From assembly GCA_035471625.1 (NCBI GenBank), contig DATIPT010000037.1, forward strand, positions 1 through 64,000: a stretch of DNA of 64,000 nucleotides, read 5' to 3'. Below are positions 40,101 to 49,183 of the stretch, piece after piece. Source of the stretch: DATEVL01 sp035471625. GTDB taxonomy: Bacteria; Chloroflexota; Anaerolineae; Anaerolineales; E44-bin32. The stretch's first letter is position 1, and every line of letters begins with the position of its first letter. The notes under the pieces are model-generated. The model was not told the origin of the DNA. It saw only the letters and a program-made list of their open reading frames with translations, and did not search any database. A program made the position numbers and the translations under genes.

Positions 40101-41387
40101 TCAGCGCGCAAACCACGGGTAGGCCACCGCCATCGCCAGGCTGGCGATCGCCAGGGTGACGATCATCACCGGGAGGCCGCGTCGATTCCAGAGCGGCGAC
40201 TTGATCGGCTCCTGGGTGCGGCGGGAGGCTTCGACAACGACGACGTTCGCCGTCGATCCGATGATCGTCCCGTTCCCTCCGAAGCCGGCGCCGAACGCGA
40301 GGGCCCACCACAGCGGGTTCACGCTGGCTCCGGCCAGACCCAGTCTCTGGATCACGGGAATCATGGCCACGGTCACCGGGACGTTGTCCACCAGGGCGGA
40401 GAGGATCGCCACAAACCACATCAATCCGATGGCCGCCAGGATCGGCTGCCCTCCCGCCAACCCGGCTACGGTTTCGCCCACCAGGTCCAGAACGCCGGCC
40501 GCCTCGAGGCCCCCGACCATGACGAACAGACCGCCAAAGAAGACCAGGACGGACCACTCGACGGATTCAAGCGTTTCCGTGATCGACGGCCGGACCCACA
40601 GCAGAGCGAGACCGGCTGCGGAAAGGGCGATCAAGGATGAGCTCGCTTGGAGGATGTCCTGCAGGAAGAAGAGCATCACAGCCAGTCCCAAGACGGCCAA
40701 GACCTTGACGGCGGTCCTCCGGTCCCGCAAGGCTTCCTGCGGGTCCAGTCGCTCGAGCACGGTCGGATCCTTCGGTCGATTGGCCAGTTCGCGCCGGAAG
40801 AGCCAGAGGAGCAGGCCCAACGCCGCCGCCCACGCCACGATCACCACCGGGAGTGCGTGAGTCAGGAAGTCGTTGAAGGTCAAACCGGCGGCCGAGCCAA
40901 TCAGTATGTTGGGTGGATCGCCGATCAAGGTCGCCACCCCTCCGGTGTCCGAGAGGAGGGCGATGGCGATCAAGAACGGGATGGGGGAAATACCGAGGAT
41001 CTCGCTGATCAAGATCATCAGGGGTGCGACCAACACTACGGTGGTCACGTTGTCGAGGAACATCGAGACCACCGTCGTCACCAGACCCAGGAAGACCAGC
41101 AACAGGACGGGATTGCCCTTGGAGCGCCAGGCCGCCATTGTCGCCACGTACTCGAAGAACCCGGTGGGCTTGAGCAAGGCGACCAGCAGCATCATCCCCA
41201 AGAGAAGCCCGAGTGTCTCAAAATCGAGGGATTCGATCGCCAGGTCCTCGTTGTAGAAACCGAGAACCTTCCCGGCTATGACCATCGCCGCCGCGCCAGC
41301 GAAGCCCACGATCGCTCGGTCGAGCCTTTCGCTGAGGATCAGGCCGATGGCGACCACGAAGACAACCGACGAGACGATCAATGCCAC
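40101..41387 (-). CDS. ArsB/NhaD (SLC13-like) family transporter
   Basis: The 428-residue protein has ten to twelve membrane helices with two inverted halves typical of the ion transporter superfamily: LSDTGGVATLIGDPPNILIGSAA in the first half and GFGGNGTIIGSTANVVVVE in the second. NhaD-type members are Na+/H+ antiporters and ArsB-type members extrude arsenite; without arsenic genes nearby and next to a CPA1 antiporter, Na+ transport is more likely. The GTG start shares one base with the TAG stop of the CBS gene, so translation is coupled. Confidence 0.85.
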   Translation of the reverse strand: MALIVSSVVFVVAIGLILSERLDRAIVGFAGAAAMVIAGKVLGFYNEDLAIESLDFETLGLLLGMMLLVALLKPTGFFEYVATMAAWRSKGNPVLLLVFLGLVTTVVSMFLDNVTTVVLVAPLMILISEILGISPIPFLIAIALLSDTGGVATLIGDPPNILIGSAAGLTFNDFLTHALPVVIVAWAAALGLLLWLFRRELANRPKDPTVLERLDPQEALRDRRTAVKVLAVLGLAVMLFFLQDILQASSSLIALSAAGLALLWVRPSITETLESVEWSVLVFFGGLFVMVGGLEAAGVLDLVGETVAGLAGGQPILAAIGLMWFVAILSALVDNVPVTVAMIPVIQRLGLAGASVNPLWWALAFGAGFGGNGTIIGSTANVVVVEASRRTQEPIKSPLWNRRGLPVMIVTLAIASLAMAVAYPWFAR

Positions 41388-41857
41388 TAGGACGCCCCGC
41401 TCTGCGGCTCACTCGCCGACTTCAGGAAGCCCACGCCGACATCGACCCACGAGGCCAGCCCCACCAGACGCCCTTCCCCGTTGACGACGGGGAGGTCGTG
41501 CAAGTTGTGCTGCCGCATGAAGGCGTGGGCCCGTAGCAGGCCGGAGCCGACCTCGACGGCGAGCGGCTCCGCCATGATGTCTCGCACCGGCGCGGCACGG
41601 ACTTCCTCCGGGATCTTCCCCATTTCCAACCGGCCAAAGTCCTGGACGAAGTCGTAGTCCTCGACCATGGCGACAAACGCCGGGAGGACCAGCTCCAGTA
41701 GATCGCGCAGGCGGACGATGCCGATCAAGACCCCCTCGGCATTCACGACCGGCAGTATCCCGATCCGATTCCCAATGAGCAGATCGATCGCTTCCTGGAG
41801 ACGACCCTGATGGCCGATCGAGACTACTTCCCGCTTCATGACTGACTCGATGAGCAT
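41387..41857 (-). CDS. CBS-pair domain protein
   Basis: The 156-residue protein consists of two CBS domains: ESVMKREVVSIGHQGRL to RLRDLLEL (about 4-58) and VRDIMAEPLAVEVGSG to GLASWVDVGV (about 92-145), separated by a helical insert. CBS pairs bind adenine nucleotides, including AMP, ATP and in some proteins c-di-AMP. As the first gene of the CBS, ArsB/NhaD, antiporter-DarA, DarA operon it is a plausible regulatory subunit of the transporters; this is inference. ATG at 41857 is preferred to GTG at 41863 because AGGTG lies at a workable distance. Confidence 0.85.
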   Translation of the reverse strand: MLIESVMKREVVSIGHQGRLQEAIDLLIGNRIGILPVVNAEGVLIGIVRLRDLLELVLPAFVAMVEDYDFVQDFGRLEMGKIPEEVRAAPVRDIMAEPLAVEVGSGLLRAHAFMRQHNLHDLPVVNGEGRLVGLASWVDVGVGFLKSASEPQSGAS

Positions 41858-41947
41858 GGTCACCTGCCTGTCGGACCCGTGTCGCGCGCCGCGCTCCGGA
41901 CTATGTATACCCCATTTGCGGATCGAGCTGGCCGGCCTGGGGGAACC

Positions 41948-44365
41948 CTATCCTGTTGAAACCTTCGACTCGCTCTCATGGCCCGAACCCTCGACCGTCT
42001 CCACGAGCATCGGCTCGGCCCCGCGGACACGCGCTGTGACACCCGACGGGAAGGTCACCAGGCACGCCGCTGGCTCACGCTCAACTTCCAGACCACGCCA
42101 GCGCAAGTTCACCTTTTCTCCAAGATGCGATTCGCCGGCGACCTCCAGGGAGGTTGGAGACCGCAGGCTCACGCCCAGGACGTCGAGGAATCCGGAGAGC
42201 GGCGGGAGGCCAGCGGCGTGGTGGCGCGGGCCCAGGCCTGTGCGCCGCGCCGCATCATACGAGTGCCGAATCGCCTGAGCCTCTCGGAGACCCGCGACGA
42301 TAGTCGTCATCAGCCGGTCGAGCACATCAGCCGCCTCCCGGCGGTACCCGTAGCGCACGAGCGCCTCGATCATCAGCGTATTCAGCATTACCGAGATCAC
42401 GTCGGACCGGGGGTCCGGCGAGCCGTTCGACCCCGGCTCGTGGAGCGGACTCAGGCGCAACCCCCCCGGAGCGAGGTAGCGATCGGAACGCATCATCGTC
42501 TCCACGATCCGTCTCGCCTGCTCCGGCTCGACCATGCCCGCCCACAACGGCAACAGGAGGGTGAGATCCTCTTGATCGAGATCGAGTGTCGCGAGGGTCC
42601 ATGCGGCATCCGGAGGGATCCCGCGTACTTCGACCGTCTCGACTGCGGCGAAGACCAGATCGGTCGTAGCCGAGCCCTCGTTCAGGAATCGGCGGAAGCG
42701 ACGGGCGTTGAGCGTCTCCACCCGGATCCTTCCCGATTCCAGCCGACCGCGGATCCGCACCCGCGCTTGTTCGATGTCGCCGGAAGCGGCTTGGATGTGG
42801 ACCGACAAGCGGCTCGCCTCGCGCAGCCGCCCGCTACCCTTTTCGTTGCCCGGACCCGTTCCCTGGGCGGCGACCTCGTATGCGCTGGTGCGGTGAGTCT
42901 CGCGTTCGATCCGGACAAAGCTCCCTCGCTCTTCGGACCAGGCCCGTGGCAGGAGCGCACGCAGTTGACCGCGCCGGCGGACGAGTTCCTGGGCGATCTC
43001 GCCTCGACCGAGCCGCCGGGCGATCTCCTCAAGAGAGGCAGCTTCCCGGTACAGGAGCGCGAGCAGCGCCGGATCCTCGACGACCGTCGTGTCGATCCAG
43101 GGGGTCTCGCCGTCCGGGCTCCACCTCAATGGCCACGGGGGATGGGCGGCATGATCCCACTCCGGCCATCCATCTCCGTCGCGGTCGTGCGGAGGCGAGA
43201 ACCACACGCGGAAGAACGGCCACAGGGCGCGGAACCCTTCGGCGAGGAAAGCGTCGTCCTGCAAAACGTCATGAACCCGAAGCGTCAAGGTCGCAAGGAT
43301 CGGCGGGCACAGGGTGCGGGCCCGTTGGCCAGCCGGACCCGGACGGGCATCGATCGCGCCATCGGCCGTCTGGGCGTTCCAGAAACCGCGCAAGACCTCT
43401 GCCCCCACATCCGGCGCCGCAGGCAGAAGCTGCCGGACGATGAAGTAGGCTTCCAGCGCCGAAGGCCCGACCCAGCTCTCGTCATAGTCGCGTCCATCCC
43501 CACTGACCGAGTAGCCGCGTTCGGGCGTCCTCTCCAAGACCAGGCTTCGCAGCGGCGTGAGGATCCCCGGGCCAACAAGGGCATTCAGGGCACTCTGCTG
43601 CGCAAAGTGGAAGGCCGAATCCCACTCGGGGTTCCCGCTTTGCACCTCGACCCAGCGCCCATGCAGCCGCTCCAACCGGGCGACCTCCGAGTCCCATGGC
43701 CTTGCGGCGGCTTCCTTCGCCTGGGCAAAGGACTCCTCTCCGCTTCGAAGGGCGGCTTCGGCCCAAGTGAAGGAGCGGTGGGCTCCCGGGGCCAGATCGG
43801 CGCGGACGATCAGGGCCGAGGTTGCCCCCGGATCTTCAATGGCGCCACCCGAAAGGAAGACCACCGGCTCGAGATCGGCGCTCCTCCCGGCCAGAGTCGT
43901 CACCCCGGAGAACGATCGGGGCAACATCCCTTGGCCTCCCGGAAGCGGGCGCAGTTGTCCGTGCAGCCCAAGACGGACCGGCCGGAAGTGATCCGTCGTG
44001 TTGACCAGGGTCAGGCGGCCAGAGAGGGTTTGTGAATCCTGCACCCTGACCTCTGCCACGACGTCCAGCCCGGCCAATGGCGAGAAGCTAAGCCTCATGT
44101 AGGACGGAAGAATCGCCTCCAGGAGCGGCGGTCTGGCGAAGACCTGCGGGTCGGATGCGATCGGCCCGCCGATCCCGAAGCTGGGGAAGACTCGCAGACC
44201 GACGGCGCGCCGCCCGAAGGCGGTCTCCATCGCCAACGCCGGAGGTTCGCCGCCGCTGACAAGTTCCCAGATGTGGTCGTCGGCGTAATCGGTCGGCCCG
44301 CGCAGGGCGTCGGCGGCGATGCGCAGGACAACGGGGCCGGCAAGGGGGATCGGCTCCAAGGACAC
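41948..44365 (-). CDS. Six-hairpin glycosidase-like protein (GH63/amylo-alpha-1,6-glucosidase-like fold)
   Basis: An 805-residue cytoplasmic protein. The N-terminal half (about 1-270) is a beta-sandwich as found in front of (alpha/alpha)6 glycosidases. The C-terminal part (about 280-730) holds helix pairs with WDSAFHFAQQSALNALV, SGDGRDYDESWVGPSALEAYF and DRDGDGWPEWDH, whose Asp and Glu could be catalytic acids. Substrate unknown; glycogen or trehalose-type glucans are possible given glgP in this window. The GTG start lies 7 bases after a -10 box, so the mRNA is predicted leaderless. It is upstream of, and possibly co-transcribed with, the CBS-transporter operon. Confidence 0.7.
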   Translation of the reverse strand: MSLEPIPLAGPVVLRIAADALRGPTDYADDHIWELVSGGEPPALAMETAFGRRAVGLRVFPSFGIGGPIASDPQVFARPPLLEAILPSYMRLSFSPLAGLDVVAEVRVQDSQTLSGRLTLVNTTDHFRPVRLGLHGQLRPLPGGQGMLPRSFSGVTTLAGRSADLEPVVFLSGGAIEDPGATSALIVRADLAPGAHRSFTWAEAALRSGEESFAQAKEAAARPWDSEVARLERLHGRWVEVQSGNPEWDSAFHFAQQSALNALVGPGILTPLRSLVLERTPERGYSVSGDGRDYDESWVGPSALEAYFIVRQLLPAAPDVGAEVLRGFWNAQTADGAIDARPGPAGQRARTLCPPILATLTLRVHDVLQDDAFLAEGFRALWPFFRVWFSPPHDRDGDGWPEWDHAAHPPWPLRWSPDGETPWIDTTVVEDPALLALLYREAASLEEIARRLGRGEIAQELVRRRGQLRALLPRAWSEERGSFVRIERETHRTSAYEVAAQGTGPGNEKGSGRLREASRLSVHIQAASGDIEQARVRIRGRLESGRIRVETLNARRFRRFLNEGSATTDLVFAAVETVEVRGIPPDAAWTLATLDLDQEDLTLLLPLWAGMVEPEQARRIVETMMRSDRYLAPGGLRLSPLHEPGSNGSPDPRSDVISVMLNTLMIEALVRYGYRREAADVLDRLMTTIVAGLREAQAIRHSYDAARRTGLGPRHHAAGLPPLSGFLDVLGVSLRSPTSLEVAGESHLGEKVNLRWRGLEVEREPAACLVTFPSGVTARVRGAEPMLVETVEGSGHESESKVSTG

Positions 44366-44371
44366 GCTGCG

Positions 44372-44400
44372 ATTCTACGGGGACTGGCGCGCCGGGCCAA
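44372..44400 (-). promoter_or_regulatory. Promoter of the glycosidase-like gene, predicted leaderless
   Basis: On the minus strand TTGGCC (44400-44395) and TAGAAT (44377-44372) are 17 bp apart. The GTG start codon at 44365 begins 7 bases after the -10 box, with no room for a ribosome binding site. Confidence 0.7.
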
Positions 44401-44448
44401 GCGGCAGCCACTCCCTGCGGGCGGTGCGAAAGAAGGAGGTTTTGCCCG

Positions 44449-44457
44449 TGCTAGAAT
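44449..44457 (+). promoter_or_regulatory. Extended -10 box of the MaoC gene
   Basis: TGCTAGAAT matches an extended -10 element, 21 bases before the ATG, with a GGAGG ribosome binding site in between. The same nine-base string occurs upstream of the YgiT-type gene at 4497-4505. Confidence 0.55.
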
Positions 44458-44478
44458 GGCCGCCCCGGAGGAACCTGC

Positions 44479-44952
44479 ATGGACGCCATTCCTGTCCTCC
44501 CCGTCGGCAAGTATTTCGAGGAGTTCGAGCTCGGTCAGAAGATCCGAACCCCTGCCCGCACCGTCACGGAGGCCGACGTCGTGGCCTTCGCCGGGCTCTC
44601 CGGCGACTTCAATTCAATTCACACCGACGACGTCTACGCCCGATCATCGGCCTTCGGCCAGCGCGTCGCCCACGGTCTGCTGGGGCTCTCGATCGCCTCT
44701 GGCCTGGCCGTCCGCACTGGGATCCTGGAGGGAACGGTCCTCGCCTTCCGCGAGATCTCCGAGTGGAAGTTCAGTCTTCCGATCTACCTGGGCGACACGA
44801 TCCACGCGGTCCTCGAGATCGACGACGTGAAGCCGCTGCCGCGCCTCGGGGGCGGCTCTGTCGGCCTGACATTCGATGTCGTCAACCAGGACGAAAAGAC
44901 CGTCATGAAAGGGCGGTGGGTCGTCTTGGTTCAGTCGCGCCCGCCGGCCTGA
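44479..44952 (+). CDS. MaoC-like hotdog-fold dehydratase
   Basis: The 157-residue protein has the MaoC/(R)-specific enoyl-CoA hydratase signature: FAGLSGDFNSIHTDDVYA (catalytic Asp and His) near 40-57, then GQRVAHGLLGLSIASGL, and the C-terminal FDVVNQDEKTVMKGRWVVLV strand. It probably hydrates or dehydrates an enoyl-CoA thioester. No beta-oxidation genes lie nearby, so the substrate is open. It is divergent from the glycosidase gene and has its own extended -10 promoter. Confidence 0.9.
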   Translation: MDAIPVLPVGKYFEEFELGQKIRTPARTVTEADVVAFAGLSGDFNSIHTDDVYARSSAFGQRVAHGLLGLSIASGLAVRTGILEGTVLAFREISEWKFSLPIYLGDTIHAVLEIDDVKPLPRLGGGSVGLTFDVVNQDEKTVMKGRWVVLVQSRPPA

Positions 44953-45106
44953 CAGGCGGCTCCGGCGCACGCGCTTCTTTCTTTCCTCCACCGCCATCGG
45001 CTCGCGCCTCCCACCAGGCCCTGTGGCTTCCCCTCGGCGACGCAAGGATGAGTGTCCAGTGAGCCTTCCCGGCGGGGACTACCCTCGTCCAGGGAGCGGT
45101 GATAGC

Positions 45107-48067
45107 ATGCCAGGCAGGATGGACCCTGAAGAGCCGCTGCCGGCGGACGCCCCCCAGAAGCCCTTCGGCCCTGGAGCCGAGACTCCCGACGCGTCCCCCA
45201 CGATCCCCGATCCCCTGGGACCGACCGCCCTTCCCCAGCGGGTGACCGCGCGTGACGTTGGCGCAACCAAGGTCACGCCGGCGGCGTTCGTCCCTCCGCC
45301 GCGGCGGCCACGTCGCCGGAGCATGCCCACCGGCGGCGGTGGATGCCTGCTGCGCATGGCGATCATCGCCGTCTTCCTCTTGGCGGCCGTGGTGATCCTG
45401 GGACTCAGCGTTGCCGTCTTCCAGTACTTCTCTCTCGCCGCGACGCTCCCCTCCGTCGAGGATCTGCAGTCCCACGCCGCACAGTTTGAGACAACCCGCA
45501 TCCTCGATCGTGACGGAAACCTGTTGTACGAGATCCTCGATCCCCAGGCCGGTCGGCGCACGTATACACCGATCGATGAGATGTCGCCGTACATCCTGGC
45601 GGCCGTCATCTCAACCGAGGACTCCCAGTTCTACAGTCACCCGGGCTTCGACCCTCTGGCGATCGCCCGGGCCGTGTGGGAGAACCTTGTATCGAGCGGT
45701 GAGGGCCCGGGTGCTTCGACCATCACGCAGCAGATTGCCCGCAACCTGCTGTTCACGCGGGAGGAAGCGTCAGAGCGCTCGGCACTGCGCAAGATCCGCG
45801 AAATCCTCCTGGCGGCCGAGATCACGCGGCGGTACAGCAAGGACGAGATCCTCGAGCTTTACCTGAATCAGGTCTACTTCGGCAACCTGGCGTACGGGAT
45901 CGAGGCCGCCGCCGAGACGTACTTCGACACCACCGCCGATCGGTTGACCCTGAGCCAGGCCTCGTTCCTGGCGGGCCTGATCCAGGCGCCGTCGGTCTAC
46001 GATATCTACTCCAACCGCGAGGCGACCCTGCTCCGGCACCGCCAGATCCTCGGATTGATGGCGATCACCTCGGACCAGCAGGGCTGCATCGCCGTGTCGA
46101 ATGCGCCTGAGCCGGTCTGCGTGACGCCGGAAGCGGCCGGCGCCGCCGCAGCCGGAATCGAGAATTTCACCTTCCCCGAGCCCGACATCGCCATCCGCGA
46201 TCCCCACTGGGTGCAGTTTATCCGGGAGGAACTCGAACGGCGCTTCGATCCCCAGACGATCTACCGCTCCGGCTTCACGGTGCATACGTCCCTCGATCCG
46301 GAGATCCAGGACCTGGCCGAGGAAGCGGTGCGCACGCATGTCTCCGCCCTGGCCGAGCACAACGCCAGCAACGGCGCGTTGGTGGCCATCCGGCCCGCGA
46401 CCGGCGAGATCCTGGCGATGGTCGGGTCGGCCGATTTCTACAACGAGGCGATCGATGGACAGGTCAACATGGCGGTCGCCCCGCGCCAGCCGGGATCGTC
46501 GATCAAGCCTCTGACCTATGCCGCCGCGTTTGAAAAGGGATGGACCCCGGCGACGTTGATCTGGGATGTCCCGTCGGAATTCCCGCCATCCGGGAATCCG
46601 AATGACCCGCGCGAGCCGTACAAGCCGGTCAACTACGACCGCAAGTTCCACGGGCCGGTGACGGCGAGGACCGCTCTGGGATCCTCCTACAACATCCCGG
46701 CCGTCAAGACGCTCGACTTCGTCGGGATCTATGACAACCCCGAGACCCCTCTGGAAGACGGCCTGGTGTCGTTCGCCCGCCGTCTCGGAATCACGACGCT
46801 CGACCGGGACGACTACGGCTTGGCCTTGACTCTCGGCGGCGGCGATGTCTCTTTGCTCGAACTCACCGGCGCGTACGCCGTGTTCGCCAACAACGGGGGC
46901 CGCGTGCCTCCTGTGGGGATCACCCGCATCGAGGACTCGCGCGGCGAGGTCATCTTCGAATACGAGCCGCCGGCCGACGACCCGGTCGTCAGCCCCGAAC
47001 ACGCGTACCTGATCACCTCGATCCTGGCCGACAACGGCGCCCGCACGCCGGCGTTTGGCCCCAACTCGATCCTGCGCCTCCCCTTCGACGCGGCCGTCAA
47101 GACCGGCACGACCAACGATTTCCGTGACAACTGGACGCTGGGATATACCCCCGACCTGGCGGTCGGCGTGTGGATCGGCAACGCCGACTACACCCCGATG
47201 GATGACATCTCGGGCGTCGCCGGCGCTGGTCCGATCTGGAATCAGGTCATGCAGGGAGCCATCCCGATCGTCGCTCCCGGCGGCCCAAGCGGCTTCTCTC
47301 GCCCACCGGGGATCATCGAACGCGTCGTATGCGCCGTGTCAGGCGCCGAGCCCTCCGAATGGTGCCCGGCCCAGCGCATCGAGTTCTTCGCAGAGGATCA
47401 GCCGCCTCTCTCGAAGGAGAAAGACCTCTGGCAAAAGCCGTGGGTCGACTCTTTTAGCCTGCTCCTGGCCTCGAGCGCCTGCGCCGACTACGCCACGCAG
47501 AAGTTCGGCTTGGATGTCTCCGATCCCTGGGCCCGCAAGTGGCTCGAGGAGGATGAACAGGGGAAGCGCTGGGCGGAAGAGCACGGCTTCGAAGACGAAA
47601 AGGTCTTCTTCGTCCCGCAGGACGTCTGCACGGAAGACACCCCCCGCCCGGTCGTCGGCTTTACGGGTCCGCCGGAGGGGACCGTGCTCTCGACCAGCCC
47701 AATCGCCCTCTTCGGCCAGGCCGACTCGCCGATCGACTTTCAGGATTGGATCATCGAGGCCGGGATCGGCGACGATCCTGGCTCCTGGCCCGATATCGGC
47801 CGCGGCGAAGAGCCCGTCCGGCAGCCCGGCCACCTGATGGACTGGGATCCGCAGGGCTACCCAAATGGGCCGATCACGCTGCGCCTTACGGTCCGCAACA
47901 AGGCCGGCGGCAAGGCCTCCGACGTGCTCCATCTCCGCCTGAACCTTCCCGCCCCCACGGCAACGCCAACTTCCACGCCGACGCCGACGTTCACGCCCAC
48001 CCATACGCCCACACCAACAGCGACTTCGACCTCCACCCCGACGCCCACGCACTCCCCGACACCGTGA
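45107..48067 (+). CDS. Class A penicillin-binding protein (PBP1A type) with Thr/Pro-rich tail
   Basis: This bifunctional enzyme polymerises and cross-links peptidoglycan outside the membrane. The product is about 986 residues. A Pro-rich cytosolic tail leads to one membrane helix (about 82-108), a glycosyltransferase domain with catalytic Glu171 (TEDSQFYSH), and a transpeptidase domain with Ser464 in SSIK, SYN near 527 and KTGT at 665-668. An additional Cys-containing region, an Ig-like module (VVGFTGPPEGTVLS) and a terminal run of TPTP repeats follow, suggesting a wall-spanning stalk. ATG at 45107 is preferred; GTG at 45023 would add 28 residues. Confidence 0.94.
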   Translation: MPGRMDPEEPLPADAPQKPFGPGAETPDASPTIPDPLGPTALPQRVTARDVGATKVTPAAFVPPPRRPRRRSMPTGGGGCLLRMAIIAVFLLAAVVILGLSVAVFQYFSLAATLPSVEDLQSHAAQFETTRILDRDGNLLYEILDPQAGRRTYTPIDEMSPYILAAVISTEDSQFYSHPGFDPLAIARAVWENLVSSGEGPGASTITQQIARNLLFTREEASERSALRKIREILLAAEITRRYSKDEILELYLNQVYFGNLAYGIEAAAETYFDTTADRLTLSQASFLAGLIQAPSVYDIYSNREATLLRHRQILGLMAITSDQQGCIAVSNAPEPVCVTPEAAGAAAAGIENFTFPEPDIAIRDPHWVQFIREELERRFDPQTIYRSGFTVHTSLDPEIQDLAEEAVRTHVSALAEHNASNGALVAIRPATGEILAMVGSADFYNEAIDGQVNMAVAPRQPGSSIKPLTYAAAFEKGWTPATLIWDVPSEFPPSGNPNDPREPYKPVNYDRKFHGPVTARTALGSSYNIPAVKTLDFVGIYDNPETPLEDGLVSFARRLGITTLDRDDYGLALTLGGGDVSLLELTGAYAVFANNGGRVPPVGITRIEDSRGEVIFEYEPPADDPVVSPEHAYLITSILADNGARTPAFGPNSILRLPFDAAVKTGTTNDFRDNWTLGYTPDLAVGVWIGNADYTPMDDISGVAGAGPIWNQVMQGAIPIVAPGGPSGFSRPPGIIERVVCAVSGAEPSEWCPAQRIEFFAEDQPPLSKEKDLWQKPWVDSFSLLLASSACADYATQKFGLDVSDPWARKWLEEDEQGKRWAEEHGFEDEKVFFVPQDVCTEDTPRPVVGFTGPPEGTVLSTSPIALFGQADSPIDFQDWIIEAGIGDDPGSWPDIGRGEEPVRQPGHLMDWDPQGYPNGPITLRLTVRNKAGGKASDVLHLRLNLPAPTATPTSTPTPTFTPTHTPTPTATSTSTPTPTHSPTP

Positions 48068-48139
48068 CGCCCAGACCCGAGGCGCGTCGATCCCCTTAGA
48101 GGCGGCCCCCTTCGTCCCCCCATGTCCTTGCATGGCATG

Positions 48140-48173
48140 TCCAACACGTACGGGGTGCTCGGTGCGTGTTGGA
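48140..48173. repeat. Inverted repeat in an intergenic region
   Basis: TCCAACACG (48140-48148) is perfectly repeated in inverted form as CGTGTTGGA (48165-48173), 16 bases apart. It lies about 55-90 bases upstream of a TACAAT -10-like box (48227-48232) for the lipoprotein gene at 48286. It could be an operator or an RNA hairpin. The short direct repeat CATGTCC occurs next to it. Confidence 0.5.
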
Positions 48174-48285
48174 GACTTCGGCGATGCCTCGGCGACCTTC
48201 CCTGTCTCCAGAATCGAATCTCACCCTACAATGTTGAGAGGGTTTCCCGGCCCGAGGGCGGCCGGGCTCCAGGAGGAGGTCTTCC

Positions 48286-48774
48286 ATGCGAAGATCGAGG
48301 TTGTTCGCGCTTCTATTCACGGCCGCCATCGTCGCGGGCGCCTGTACCTCCGCCCCTCCGGCTCCCGCGGACGAAGACGCCGCCCGCCAGTTGATGATGG
48401 AGTTCTTCTCGTTGCTACACAACGGGGAGTACGAGCGGGCCGCGGCGCTCTACGGCGGCTCCTATGACGAACTGTCCTCCAAGAACCCAGACACCGATCC
48501 GGCGGACGGCGCCGGTCTGTTCCGGAACGGCTGCACGCTGAACGGGTATCGCTGCCTGAAGGTCCTCGAGGCCGAGCCGACAGACTCGACCGGGGTCGAC
48601 GATTTCACCTTCACCGTCCGCTTCCAGAGCGATGACGGGACGCCTTTCGTCCTAGGGCCCTGCTGCGGGGCGACCGCGACCGAGCAGCCCCCGGTGGAGG
48701 TCTTCCGCGTCGTCGTCCACCGGGCGGAGGATGGATCCTTTCTCGTGATGACCCTGCCGGTATACGTCCCCTGA
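48286..48774 (+). CDS. Small lipoprotein of unknown function
   Basis: The 162-residue product has a lipoprotein signal peptide: MRRSR, a hydrophobic core, and the lipobox VAGAC with Cys20. The mature part begins Pro/Ala-rich, then shows helix-rich sequence with EYERAAALYGGSYDEL, two paired-Cys regions (NGCTLNGYRC and GPCCG), and a beta C-terminus (EVFRVVVHRAEDGSFLVMTL). The overall pattern resembles NTF2-like accessory domains (DUF4878-like), but this is weak. It probably sits on the outer face of the membrane. An AGGAGG ribosome binding site precedes the ATG. Confidence 0.75.
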   Translation: MRRSRLFALLFTAAIVAGACTSAPPAPADEDAARQLMMEFFSLLHNGEYERAAALYGGSYDELSSKNPDTDPADGAGLFRNGCTLNGYRCLKVLEAEPTDSTGVDDFTFTVRFQSDDGTPFVLGPCCGATATEQPPVEVFRVVVHRAEDGSFLVMTLPVYVP

Positions 48775-48853
48775 GGGCGGGCGGAGGCGCTGAGTAACGC
48801 CTGACGACAGGAGCCCCGACCCGGGCGCACGTTCTCTATCGGTGCATCCCGCC

Positions 48854-49183
48854 ATGAGACCATCGACCGAGGGCCATCGCGCATTGGTCTTCGACCGGTT
48901 CGGAGGCGCAGCGCTGGCCGTTGCCTTGGGGCTGTTCCTCGCGGCGGCGATCCGACTTTCGCCGACGTCGTCTGGGACGCGCCCAACCGAGTGACGCTCA
49001 CCGACGAAGACGGCGGTCGTTGGAAGTACAACTTCCTCCCGCGCAACCTTTGGCCCATCGACGAGCAAAAGAGGAACGACGGTCGCATCCCCGTTCTCAG
49101 CATTCTGCCAGGAACCTTCGAACGCCATCGATATCCGCCTGGCCGACGAGGGGTCCCAATCCGCAGTCCTACCTGCAGCTAGA
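48854..49183 (+). pseudogene. Possible frameshifted remnant of a small membrane-anchored protein
   Basis: This 404-base gap (48775-49178) holds two short plus-strand reading frames offset by one frame. The first (48854-48994) encodes 46 residues with a membrane-helix-like AALAVALGLFLAAAI. The second (in frame from about 48950 to a TAG at 49182) encodes a protein-like segment, including VVWDAPNRVTLTDEDGGRW and NLWPIDEQKRNDGRIPVL. One frameshift or a small deletion would join an anchor to an extracellular domain. I recognise no family. It could equally be two spurious frames. Confidence 0.3.

Noticed and set aside
47941..48060. Tandem DNA repeat as a mobile or CRISPR-like array
   Set aside because: The repetition is degenerate and coding: it spells the Thr/Pro tail of the penicillin-binding protein in frame.
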